This document shows positions 16,073 through 22,501 of a stretch of DNA of 34,301 nt, one piece after another. The notes below the pieces were generated by a model, which saw only the letters and a list, made by a program, of their open reading frames with translations, was not told where the DNA came from and did not search any database. Every line of letters starts with the position of its first letter. The first letter of the stretch is position 1. Where the stretch lies: contig CAZKLP010000006.1 in assembly GCA_964553885.1 (NCBI GenBank), forward strand, positions 1 through 34,301. Direction: 5' to 3'. A program made the position numbers and the translations under genes. This DNA comes from JACPHB01 sp964553885. GTDB lineage: Bacteria > Patescibacteriota > Minisyncoccia > UBA10092.

Positions 16073-16654
16073 CTAAAGCAATTTCAAAACATTCCACCAG
16101 TTTTCTATGTATTCGGCGCGGCGGTTTTGGTATTTGAGGTAATAAGCGTGTTCCCACAAATCTAAAACAAAAACCGGCTTATGGCCTAAGGTTAATGGCG
16201 AGTCCTGATTTGGCAATGAATATATTTTTAAATTATTATTTTCATCTCGTACCAGCCAAGTCCAGCCGCTGGCAAAGTGACTTATTGAAGCTTGACTGAA
16301 AACTTTTTTAAATTCTTTCACTGAACCGAATATATTTTTAACTTCTTCAAGTAACATTTCATCAACTTGTTTTTTCGGACCCATAATAGTCCAGAAAAAA
16401 GAATGGTTCAAATGCCCGCCGCCATGATTTTTTAGCGCCGTTCTATCCCCTTCTTCCATCTCTAAAGACAGCAAATCTTTTATTAAATCTTCAAGCTTTC
16501 TGTCGGCTAAAGCCGGATATTTTTCTAAGACCGCGTTAAGCTTGTCAATATAGGCCTGATGATGCTTTCCGTGATGAATTTTCATTGTTTTAGCGTCAAT
16601 GAAAGGTTACAGCGCATTATATGCGAAAGAAAGATTTGGAAGAGTATATGCCAT
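16073..16654 (-). pseudogene. Superoxide dismutase (Mn type), gene interrupted by an in-frame TAA
   Basis: The protein converts superoxide to peroxide and oxygen. Reading from ATG 16654 gives MAYTLPNLSFAYNAL, then TAA (16607-16609), then PFIDAKTMKIHHGKHHQAY and the rest in the same frame to the end at 16073. Homologues have Glu at the TAA position, so one base change (GAA to TAA) would explain it. Metal ligands are intact after the stop: His in KIHHGKHH, His in GGHLNHSFFW, and Asp and His in DLWEHAYY. GGHLNHSFFW and NQDSPL are typical of Mn or cambialistic enzymes rather than Fe ones. Without the stop it would have about 193 codons, a normal length. An internal ATG at 16585 would give a protein lacking the N-terminal hairpin. 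Because an assembly gap lies nearby, a sequencing error is possible. Confidence 0.75.
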
Positions 16655-16775
16655 TGGATGTATGGGTTACATGCTGAAGATGTCTCTACTATATACCCGA
16701 AACAGACTTCAGGGCAATTTATAATTTTTTTAGAAATATTTAATGTTTTAGGTGTACAAAAAAATCATAATTTAT

Positions 16776-16781
16776 TATTTT
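16776..16781 (+). promoter_or_regulatory. -10-like box before the gap-truncated gene
   Basis: TATTTT ends 7 bases before ATG 16789, the same arrangement as in front of rplI and alr. Confidence 0.35.
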
Positions 16782-16788
16782 CCACGTT

Positions 16789-16855
16789 ATGAAAATTTTC
16801 AACCACGCGCGTAACCATCGTCTCTTCAAAAATAAGGATGATGCAAAAAAAGCCT
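16789..16855 (+). CDS. Possible N-terminus of an unknown gene, cut by the N gap
   Basis: An ATG reading MKIFNHARNHRLFKNKDDAKKA runs into the run of N at 16856. The charged composition and the TATTTT box 7 bases before the ATG make it look like a real gene start. Only 22 residues are visible, so no function can be given. The minus strand also has an open frame here, ending at 16765, which I consider less likely. Confidence 0.35.
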
Positions 16856-16865
16856 NNNNNNNNNN
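16856..16865. other. Assembly gap (10 N)
   Basis: Ten undetermined bases join two sequences that both carry the beginning of a superoxide dismutase. The true gap length is unknown. The remainder of the second SOD gene and of the 16789 gene would have to lie in it. Confidence 0.95.
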
Positions 16866-16949
16866 GTGATGAATTTTCATTGTTTCAGCGTCTATATACG
16901 GTTCAAGCGCGTTATATTCGTATGGCAACTGAGGTAATTCACGTTTCAT
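16866..16949 (-). CDS. Superoxide dismutase, N-terminal fragment of a second copy (cut by gap)
   Basis: The 28 residues MKRELPQLPYEYNALEPYIDAETMKIHH are the N-terminal part of an Fe/Mn superoxide dismutase, with Glu where the neighbouring copy has a stop. The reading enters the N gap straight after the HH. It differs at many positions from the copy at 16073-16654, so it is a paralogue or a strain variant, not a simple duplicate read. A TATAAT box on the minus strand at 16984-16989 would serve it with a leader of roughly 25-30 bases. Divergent to it is the MBL-fold remnant. Confidence 0.75.
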
Positions 16950-16982
16950 AGTGTTTGGTTTTTTTAATTTTATTTATTGTAG

Positions 16983-16988
16983 TATTAT
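16983..16988 (+). promoter_or_regulatory. -10-like box of the MBL-fold remnant
   Basis: TATTAT ends 6 bases before ATG 16995. It overlaps a TATAAT on the other strand that could serve the SOD fragment, giving a compact divergent promoter. Confidence 0.4.
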
Positions 16989-16994
16989 AGCACA

Positions 16995-17231
16995 ATGCGC
17001 ATAATATTTTTAGGAACCGGACCTTCTAAGAGAATTCCCCGCCCTGATTGCGGCAAGTGGTATGTCTGTAGAGAAGCGAGAAAACCGGGGAGTAAAAGTG
17101 CGCGGCTTCAAAGATCGGCTTTTTTTGAGTTTGAAAATCAGAATATTTTAATGGCAGTAAAAATCGTTCAAAAACAGAATAAAAATATCTTTTTAGCTTA
17201 CGATGGCTTACAAATTAGGCCATTTAACTAA
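16995..17231 (+). pseudogene. Metallo-beta-lactamase-fold hydrolase, internally deleted
   Basis: The first 50 residues (IIFLGTGPSKRIPRPDCGKWYVC, ARKPGSKSARLQRSAFFEF) match the N-terminus of PhnP/RNase Z-like MBL-fold proteins common in CPR genomes. The last 20 or so (KNIFLAYDGLQIRPFN) look like the C-terminal strand of the same family. Full proteins have about 250 residues; here there are 78. The whole middle, including the HxHxDH metal motif, is missing. The join is in frame at about residue 53. The remnant cannot be a working hydrolase. It lies beside the gap and the broken SOD genes, so this is either a zone of gene decay or a local assembly problem. Confidence 0.65.
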
Positions 17232-17359
17232 CAAAGGTAATTTGGAGATTAATTAATAAAATTTACCAATTAAGAACCGATCGGAAATTAAGTTGTCAGA
17301 TTTTATTTTAATCATAAATTAATATTAAAAATGGTTTAAACAGGACATTTTATTGTGTA

Positions 17360-17388
17360 TTTACAAGTTTAATTATTTATGGTATAAT
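17360..17388 (+). promoter_or_regulatory. Strong sigma-70-type promoter of the small RNA candidate
   Basis: TTTACA (17360-17365) and a perfect TATAAT (17383-17388) are separated by exactly 17 bases. It is one of the two best full promoters in the window. Transcription should start at about 17395. The rest of the 17232-17359 gap is AT-rich and shows nothing else I can support. Confidence 0.75.
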
Positions 17389-17394
17389 GCGAAT

Positions 17395-17508
17395 ACATGT
17401 TGAATCAGCATTGGGCTGATTATCAGCATGCGTTCTCCATCGATTCCAGGTAGTATGCATCGGACAAACCGCCCCGGCGCGTACGCGCGCCGGGGTTTCA
17501 CTTTTTTA
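17395..17508 (+). ncRNA. Candidate structured small RNA of about 110 nt
   Basis: A consensus promoter on one side and a strong intrinsic terminator on the other bound a short transcript with no long reading frame. Stem 1 is AATCAGC/GCTGATT (17403-17409 with 17415-17421). A second helix can form between 17428-17436 and 17452-17460, with one mismatch and one G-U pair. The third is the GC-rich terminator. CTGAT at 17416-17420 could instead pair with ATCAG at 17422-17426, so the first stem has an alternative form. I see no match to tmRNA, SRP RNA, RNase P RNA or 6S RNA. An 18-codon frame (17397-17453) lies inside, so a leader-peptide or small-protein gene is an alternative. The 3' end meets the end of the convergent patatin-like gene. 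Confidence 0.55.
17472..17506 (+). terminator. Strong intrinsic terminator
   Basis: CCCCGGCGCG (17472-17481) pairs perfectly with CGCGCCGGGG (17486-17495) around a TACG loop, followed by TTTCACTTTTTT. It is by far the most GC-rich hairpin in the window. It would end the small RNA and may also stop reading from the convergent gene. Confidence 0.85.
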
Positions 17509-18363
17509 ATCTGACTTATTTAAAATAAAATCCAAGAATTTTTCGGATAGGGTCTCGGCCGGTTTTTTGTAACCGGTTTTACGGCGGATTTTTCTTAAAT
17601 TTAATTCCAATTCCCGTTCTCCCGCTTTAATAATTTCTTGTGCTTTATTAAATTCTATCCATCCATGGTTCATTACCGGCGGTCGCAAAACTAAATTGGC
17701 GCTTTTTAAAACATTTTTCGCGATTTGATATTCAATAATAGAAAGAGCGCTTGAAATAACGCCGTATATATCGTGAGTAGTCACTAATTCTTCCGGAGCA
17801 GTAAACCATTTGCTTGAAACATCAACAGCGATAATATATTCGGCGCCCATGTCTTTTACCACATCGGCAGGAACGGGATTTACCAATCCACCATCCATTA
17901 GTAATTGTCCGTCAATTGCCACCGGCGCGAAAACTATGGGAAGGGCGGCGCTGGCTCTTATTGCATCTATCAAGTCGCCGCTTTTAAGGCAAACTTCGTC
18001 TCCATTTTTGGTATTGGTCGCTAAGGCGGTGAAAGGAATTTGAAGATCTTCAATAAACACATTTTTTAATTCTTTTCTTAACCTATCGGCGATTGACTCT
18101 CCTTTAAAAAGCGCGCCGTCTTCGCGTTTGATAATTTCTTTTACAGGAAAAATATCGCTTCTTTTAATATTGACAATAAAATCCTCTAAGGCCTTAATGT
18201 CGCCGGTAGCGGCATACCAGCCACCTACCAAGGCTCCCATGCTGGTGCCGGCGATATAATCAATTTTAATTCCCGCCGATTCCAACGCTTTGATAATTCC
18301 AATATGGGCCAGGCCCTTTGCTCCCCCGCCGCCAAGCGCTAAACCGATTTTCTTTATGGTCAT
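17506..18363 (-). CDS. Patatin-like phospholipase (RssA/YchK-type)
   Basis: It is a patatin-family serine hydrolase, predicted to act on lipids or acyl esters. The oxyanion loop GGGGAKGLAHIG (about residues 10-21), nucleophile motif GTSMG (about 40-44) and the DGG of the catalytic dyad (MDGGLVNPVPADV, about 157) are all intact. The length of 285 residues fits the bacterial RssA/YchK type. No signal peptide is seen, so it is probably cytoplasmic or peripheral. It follows a small basic gene by 7 bases on the same strand, suggesting an operon. True substrate unknown. Confidence 0.9.
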   Translation of the reverse strand: MTIKKIGLALGGGGAKGLAHIGIIKALESAGIKIDYIAGTSMGALVGGWYAATGDIKALEDFIVNIKRSDIFPVKEIIKREDGALFKGESIADRLRKELKNVFIEDLQIPFTALATNTKNGDEVCLKSGDLIDAIRASAALPIVFAPVAIDGQLLMDGGLVNPVPADVVKDMGAEYIIAVDVSSKWFTAPEELVTTHDIYGVISSALSIIEYQIAKNVLKSANLVLRPPVMNHGWIEFNKAQEIIKAGERELELNLRKIRRKTGYKKPAETLSEKFLDFILNKSD

Positions 18364-18370
18364 GATATTT

Positions 18371-18520
18371 TTATTTTGACTTAAATTGTGGCAGACGCGA
18401 TTTGTCAGCGTGCATGCTTTTAATATCTCTTACAATAACGCTTTTTCTAGCCCGCCACCTGTCTCCGGTTCGAAATGTTATTTTGCCTTTTGAGGCCTTG
18501 GCGCGTGAATAGTTTTTCAT
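18371..18520 (-). CDS. Small basic protein of 49 residues, unknown
   Basis: A short frame on the minus strand from ATG 18520 to TAA 18371 reads MKNYSRAKASKGKITFRTG and DRWRARKSVIVRDIKSM. It is very rich in Lys and Arg, so nucleic-acid binding is possible but unproven. Codon use resembles the neighbours, and it is placed 7 bases before the patatin-like gene and divergent from dnaX, which supports it as a gene. No family recognised. Confidence 0.55.
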   Translation of the reverse strand: MKNYSRAKASKGKITFRTGDRWRARKSVIVRDIKSMHADKSRLPQFKSK

Positions 18521-18525
18521 ATAAA

Positions 18526-18557
18526 TTTACTTTACACTGATTTTATGATAAAGTAAA
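18526..18557. promoter_or_regulatory. Inverted repeat between divergent dnaX and the 49-residue gene
   Basis: TTTACTTTA (18526-18534) and TAAAGTAAA (18549-18557) are exact reverse complements around 14 bases that contain a TATGAT -10-like box (18544-18549). It sits in the 48-base divergent gap, so it could be an operator for one or both genes. The AT-rich sequence makes a chance match possible. Confidence 0.4.
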
Positions 18558-18568
18558 CACAAAACTTT

Positions 18569-19672
18569 ATGTCAAATTTAGTTTTATACCGCAAATATCG
18601 GCCGCAAAGCTGGGAAGAAGTTATCGGTCAGGAGCATGTGGTGCGAACGCTAACCAATGCTTTAAAATTTGGCCGCGTAAGCCACGCTTATTTATTTGCC
18701 GGGCCGAGAGGTACCGGAAAAACAACTATTGCCCGTCTTCTCGCGAAATCTCTTGGTTGCGGCGATCTTGACCTCATAGAAATTGATGCCGCCTCCAATC
18801 GAGGCATTGATGAAATAAGAGAACTGCGTGACGGCATAAAATTCGCGCCAACCGCCGGCAAGTACAAAGTTTTCATTATTGACGAGGCTCATCAACTTAC
18901 CAAAGAGGCCTTTAACGCGCTGTTAAAAACATTGGAAGAACCGCCGGCGCACGCGATTTTTATTTTAGCGACTACCGAAATTCATAAAGTTCCTGAAACA
19001 ATTCTTTCCCGCGTCCAATCGTTCCCTTTCAGAAAACTTTCGGTGTCAGAAATCATCAGGAAAATTGAAAAAATTGCTGGACTTGAAAAAATAAATATTG
19101 AGCCGGACGCTTTGCGGCTTATCGCGAGTTTTGCGGGAGGCAGTTATCGCGACGCCGAATCAATGCTTGAACAGCTTCGGGTTTGGAGCGATAAAACTAT
19201 TGTAAAGAAAGATATAGAAGAACTTTTGGGAGCGGTGGATTTTGAAAAAGTTAAAGCGATGACCGATTGTCTTTCCCGTTCGACTTCGCCAACGAGCGAA
19301 CTCGCTGGCGGGCGGGCTTCAGGCGCGGTTAAAGAAGCGATTGATTATATCGGCAAATTAAGCGAAGGCGGAACGGATCTGGAAATGTTTGCCAAAGCGC
19401 TGATCAATCACCTGCGAAAAATAATGCTTTTAAAGGTTGACAGTTCACTATCGGAACTTATGGCGCAGGAACTTTCTTCGGACCAATTTGAAACCGTTAA
19501 AGCGCAAGCGGAAAAGTTTTCTTTAGATAACGCGACGCAGGCGATAAAAATATTTATGATTGCTCAAAATGACATAAAACGCTCACCAATCCCCTCCTTG
19601 CCGCTTGAACTGGCGGTGGTGGAGATAATAAGTAGCAAGGGAGAAGTAGAAAATAATAAGCAAAATGTTTAA
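18569..19672 (+). CDS. dnaX: DNA polymerase III tau/gamma subunit, short form lacking the zinc finger
   Basis: DnaX is the AAA+ motor of the clamp loader. YRKYRPQSWEEVIGQEHV, the P-loop GPRGTGKTT (about residues 45-53), DEAH (105-108), NALLKTLEEPP and the ATTEIHKVPETILSR sensor region are intact. In other bacterial DnaX proteins a Cys4 zinc module of about 20 residues lies between LAK.LNC and DLIEIDAAS. Here LAKSLGCGDLDLIEIDAAS is continuous and only one Cys remains (C64), so the module is deleted in frame. Residues 240-247 are encoded by a palindromic insertion. At 367 residues it ends after domain III, so there is no tau-type DnaB or polymerase-binding tail. tRNA-Gln follows 26 bases later. 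Confidence 0.94.
   Translation: MSNLVLYRKYRPQSWEEVIGQEHVVRTLTNALKFGRVSHAYLFAGPRGTGKTTIARLLAKSLGCGDLDLIEIDAASNRGIDEIRELRDGIKFAPTAGKYKVFIIDEAHQLTKEAFNALLKTLEEPPAHAIFILATTEIHKVPETILSRVQSFPFRKLSVSEIIRKIEKIAGLEKINIEPDALRLIASFAGGSYRDAESMLEQLRVWSDKTIVKKDIEELLGAVDFEKVKAMTDCLSRSTSPTSELAGGRASGAVKEAIDYIGKLSEGGTDLEMFAKALINHLRKIMLLKVDSSLSELMAQELSSDQFETVKAQAEKFSLDNATQAIKIFMIAQNDIKRSPIPSLPLELAVVEIISSKGEVENNKQNV
19287..19310. repeat. In-frame palindromic element inside dnaX
   Basis: Arms CGCCAACGAG and CTCGCTGGCG around a CGAA loop pair at 9 of 10 positions. The encoded stretch (STSPTSELAGGRAS) is a Ser/Gly/Arg-rich insert between helices of the lid region and does not look like the surrounding conserved sequence. 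Confidence 0.6.
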
Positions 19673-19698
19673 AAATTGCAAGATCATTTATTTAATAT

Positions 19699-19769
19699 TG
19701 CGGGATCGTCTAACGGTAGGACTCCTCCCTTTGAAGGAGGCTATTTTGGTTCGAATCCAAATCCCGCAG
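19699..19769 (+). tRNA. tRNA-Gln (anticodon TTG)
   Basis: The acceptor TGCGGGA (19699-19705) pairs perfectly with TCCCGCA (19762-19768). The anticodon stem CCTCC/GGAGG holds the loop CTTTGAA with anticodon TTG, and the T arm is TTTGG-TTCGAAT-CCAAA. U1-A72 and discriminator G73 are the known identity elements of tRNA-Gln. CCA is not encoded (G73 is followed by CCG). The D stem is GTCT/GGAC. It lies 26 bases after dnaX and upstream of an intrinsic terminator, so it may be read through from dnaX. Confidence 0.93.
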
Positions 19770-19825
19770 CCGTCATATGCCAATTCAGGTGACTGAGACG
19801 CATACTGAGTGCCGTATTCAAGACA

Positions 19826-19850
19826 AAAAACCATCAATTCGGTGGTTTTT
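19826..19850 (+). terminator. Intrinsic terminator after tRNA-Gln
   Basis: AAAAACCATC pairs with GGTGGTTTTT around AATTC (one T-G pair), with the T tract inside the right arm. It would end the dnaX-tRNA transcript. The 56 bases between tRNA and hairpin show no other feature. Confidence 0.75.
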
Positions 19851-19901
19851 GTTAAAAGATTTTAATGATGGCTACATCCCTCTTTACCGATCGTCGGTGT
19901 T

Positions 19902-20162
19902 TTATAGTCCTTGTATTTCTTGATTTAAGCTTTCCAACTCATCATCGAGCGATTGGAGATCTGTCGCGTTAATATCTGTTTGAATGTCAGCGACAGAAGT
20001 ACCGGCGCTAACTTGACGAATATCTTTTAATATTGCTTCGTCCATTATATCAGATGATGAAGTTTCCGTTTTAGGGCGCGTAAAAAAATATATCCCAGCC
20101 GCGATTACAGCAATACCCACTAGCGCCGCTACAATCCATTTTGTTGTTGGTGATAGGTTCAT
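19902..20162 (-). CDS. Small single-pass membrane protein, unknown
   Basis: The 86 residues comprise a short N-terminal tail, one membrane segment (about 9-27, WIVAALVGIAVIAAGIYFF), and an acidic helical outer part rich in Asp, Glu, Leu and Gln (LQSLDDELESLNQEIQGL). It lies 33 bases after the larger exported protein on the same strand, and both may form a secreted or surface unit. No family recognised. Confidence 0.65.
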   Translation of the reverse strand: MNLSPTTKWIVAALVGIAVIAAGIYFFTRPKTETSSSDIMDEAILKDIRQVSAGTSVADIQTDINATDLQSLDDELESLNQEIQGL

Positions 20163-20195
20163 ATTTATATAATTTTTGAAGTTAAGTGAATAATT

Positions 20196-21584
20196 TTATA
20201 ACGAGAGAAGTTTAATTTGCTTTTGGGTATTTTTAACATCAGACATTACCTTTTTAGTTGTTTCTGTCGCTATTTTCATTGCCGCTTGCGCTTCCTTTGC
20301 CGCGGTTTGTGGATCGGAACTTGACGAAATTGCCGCGAATTTTACTTCTGCCACATCGGTTGCCGCGCGCGCCGCCGTGAGATCAGTTTTGGACTTTGCG
20401 AGCAATGTTTCCGCAGTTGTTGTATCTTTGCCGGCCGCTTTCAAACCGCTTATTGATGTTTCTTGTTTAACAATAATTTTTTCTAAACGATCAAGCGACG
20501 CGCCAAGCACATTAACCATATGCGTGCCGCGTTTTTGCACAGCGTCTACCGAGAAAAATTTTTCTATTCTTACTTGCTGTTGTGAGGTTGCCATTACAAT
20601 TTTTATCGCCTGTTTTATTCCGCCAACACTTACAAACGCAACCGCGACGCCTCTTCCGACTATTAGTTGTTCAAGTGTTCCGAGTGTTTTTCCATTCCCG
20701 ATATATATTTGGGTGGTCGCGGTAACACTGAATACCTGTTCCGTTCCCGCCTGGTTTTTGACAGTTACGCTTTTAGGATCAGCGGTAGAAAGCGCAATAA
20801 GCGTTCCGCTAAAAATATTTTCCGCGATACTTGGCGTAATAACCTGAATGCTTGACGCGACGCCGGTTTTTGCCACTCGATCAATAGTCGCGCGCGCGTT
20901 AAAGATATCACCCGCTTTTACATCGGCAAGCGTAATCGGCGTTTTTAAACGAGTAATTGGGATCCCCGCAGGAATTGTCAAGGTAATTTGCGTGCCGGCA
21001 GGAAGAACAAAACCTCCGCGAATCCCTGCTGCAGAAACGCCATACACTGATCGTACAGTGATAACAGCGATACGGGATGTAGCATCAACGCTTACAACTT
21101 TACCGGCAAAATTTACCGTGCCTTGTGTTGTTGTTGGAGGTACTGTTGTTGTTGGAGGTACTGTTGTTGTTGGAGGTACTGATATTTTCGTCCCAAACGT
21201 AATCTTGGATGCTGTCATTATTTTGGTAATAGTATCAATGGTTCCAACCGCGTTAAACAAAACTCCTACTTGAACGTTAGCAAGCGTAATCGGCACTCCT
21301 CTGGAGGTAACTAAAACAGTGCCAGGTGGTACAATTACCTGAATAATTTTTCCCGGAGGAAGAATACCCCCGAAACCAGAAGATCCGTCCCAAGCATACA
21401 CTGATCGCACTTCGGCAAAAAATGAGTTTCCCGCTACATTTACCGCTGTAACTTTGCCTGCAAACCCGACACTCACAACTTCCGCCCGCGCGGGCAAAGG
21501 AGATATAGCAATGCTTATTATACCCGCGAGAACCGATAGATATACTAAAACTTTTATATGTCTTAAAATAGTTAATCTATTCAT
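20196..21584 (-). CDS. Exported repeat protein with two related beta domains and a C-terminal helical region
   Basis: A signal peptide (about residues 10-34) precedes two related beta-rich units. Both start FAGKV, then contain a RSVYxxxxxG stretch, GxxLPxGxxI, a PITLAxVxxGxxFNAxxTID block and a KIT/SIQV strand. They are joined by a Thr/Pro linker (PPTTTV repeated) coded by an exact 18-bp tandem repeat. A third, diverged beta unit follows (GTLIALSTADPKSVTVKNQ), then a helical Ala/Lys/Thr-rich C-terminus of about 120 residues that could form a coiled coil. It is probably a cell-surface or wall-associated protein. The beta units remind me of DUF5666-like domains, but this is uncertain. Confidence 0.7.
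   Translation of the reverse strand: MNRLTILRHIKVLVYLSVLAGIISIAISPLPARAEVVSVGFAGKVTAVNVAGNSFFAEVRSVYAWDGSSGFGGILPPGKIIQVIVPPGTVLVTSRGVPITLANVQVGVLFNAVGTIDTITKIMTASKITFGTKISVPPTTTVPPTTTVPPTTTQGTVNFAGKVVSVDATSRIAVITVRSVYGVSAAGIRGGFVLPAGTQITLTIPAGIPITRLKTPITLADVKAGDIFNARATIDRVAKTGVASSIQVITPSIAENIFSGTLIALSTADPKSVTVKNQAGTEQVFSVTATTQIYIGNGKTLGTLEQLIVGRGVAVAFVSVGGIKQAIKIVMATSQQQVRIEKFFSVDAVQKRGTHMVNVLGASLDRLEKIIVKQETSISGLKAAGKDTTTAETLLAKSKTDLTAARAATDVAEVKFAAISSSSDPQTAAKEAQAAMKIATETTKKVMSDVKNTQKQIKLLSL
21127..21180. repeat. Three exact tandem copies of an 18-bp unit
   Basis: GTTGTTGTTGGAGGTACT occurs three times in a row without any mismatch. On the minus strand it encodes the linker VPPTTT between the two beta domains of the exported protein. 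Perfect identity suggests recent expansion and possible length variation between strains. Confidence 0.95.
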
Positions 21585-21760
21585 AATTATAGTTTATTAT
21601 TAATTTAATAAATTATTAAAAAAAATTTCACATCTTTCATCATATTAAATTATACTTCAGTCAGAAAGTTCGTCAATATGGGTTATCCACATTATCGAAA
21701 CGCGTTCTTATGTTATAGTTTATTTAAAATAAATGTTTTTTAAAAATCGGAGCGGGAAAA

Positions 21761-22456
21761 ATGAGAAAAAGGATTGTGTTATTTTTATGCGGAGCGCTAA
21801 TTTCTATGGGAGTGTTTTCGGCTCTTGCAGTTGAAGATAAATTTGAATATTTAGAGTACGAAACAATCGTTTTATCTATGCTTTCCGATCCAAATAGTTC
21901 CGCAATACCAAACTGGCGGGAACTTTATCTTAGGAGGGTTGAAAAATATGAAGAATTTATTAAGAAATACCCAAACTCTTCCTTATTAGCCGAGGTTAAA
22001 ATGAGAATTGCTGAGCTCTATAAAGATATTGATAAGGAAAAAATATACTCATTCCAGTTAGAGCTAAATAGGTGTTTTTTCGAGTATTCCGATAAGAACG
22101 ACGGAACACTTGAAAGGCGAGAGAAATGCATTAAAAAGTTTTATGAAAATATCGGCAAGTGGCGCGATCCAATATATGGTCAAAAAGCGGTGAATTTGCT
22201 TTTAGAACTTGTTCGCGACTATGGCCACGTAAAGCGTTACAGTATGGAAAAGGCGCGGCTTGGCGGGTTTAAATGGGTAGATGAGGAAATTGGCGCAAAA
22301 TCACTTTATATTCTTTCACAAGGAGCGGATTCAAAGAATAAAGAAAAAATGCTTTTGCGTATTCTTCGTGAATATAAGACCGGACCTGAATTGCTTCATG
22401 AAATTACTAATGATCTCAAAAAACTGAGGCAAAATAAAACATTAGAAACCAATTAA
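21761..22456 (+). CDS. Exported helical protein, unknown (TPR-like)
   Basis: A signal peptide (about residues 1-23, with a charged start, hydrophobic core and an AVA-type end) precedes an all-helical, highly charged protein of about 205 residues. The segment YEEFIKKYPNSSLLAEVKMRIAELY resembles a tetratricopeptide-type repeat, as in outer-membrane YbgF/BamD-like proteins, but only one repeat is clear. It is one of the few genes here with a plausible Shine-Dalgarno (GGAG at 21749, 8 bases before ATG). A possible TATAGT box lies at 21714-21719. The 176 bases before it hold a lone DnaA-type 9-mer (21683-21691) and nothing else. Confidence 0.7.
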   Translation: MRKRIVLFLCGALISMGVFSALAVEDKFEYLEYETIVLSMLSDPNSSAIPNWRELYLRRVEKYEEFIKKYPNSSLLAEVKMRIAELYKDIDKEKIYSFQLELNRCFFEYSDKNDGTLERREKCIKKFYENIGKWRDPIYGQKAVNLLLELVRDYGHVKRYSMEKARLGGFKWVDEEIGAKSLYILSQGADSKNKEKMLLRILREYKTGPELLHEITNDLKKLRQNKTLETN

Positions 22457-22468
22457 AAAATCTTAATA

Positions 22469-22501
22469 AATAAAGGGCTTAATACCCCTTTATTATTTTT
22501 T
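22469..22501. terminator. Bidirectional intrinsic terminator
   Basis: AATAAAGGG (22469-22477) pairs with CCCTTTATT (22486-22494) around 8 bases, followed by ATTTTTTT. It sits between convergent genes and overlaps the last codons of the minus-strand GtrA-like gene. Confidence 0.7.

Noticed and set aside
16765..16855. Minus-strand frame ending before the broken SOD
   Set aside because: The opposite strand has a start codon with the local -10 spacing and a more protein-like sequence, so this one is probably antisense.
16740..16949. Continuous minus-strand frame across the N gap
   Set aside because: The frame passes through unknown bases, and only its SOD N-terminus is homologous to anything.
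18440..18480. GGTTCGAAA, resembling a tRNA T loop
   Set aside because: No acceptor or anticodon stems can be built around it, and it lies inside the 49-residue coding frame.
21683..21691. TTATCCACA, a perfect DnaA-box 9-mer
   Set aside because: It is a single box with no cluster, no dnaA or dnaN nearby and no AT-rich unwinding array beyond background, so it is not evidence for an origin.
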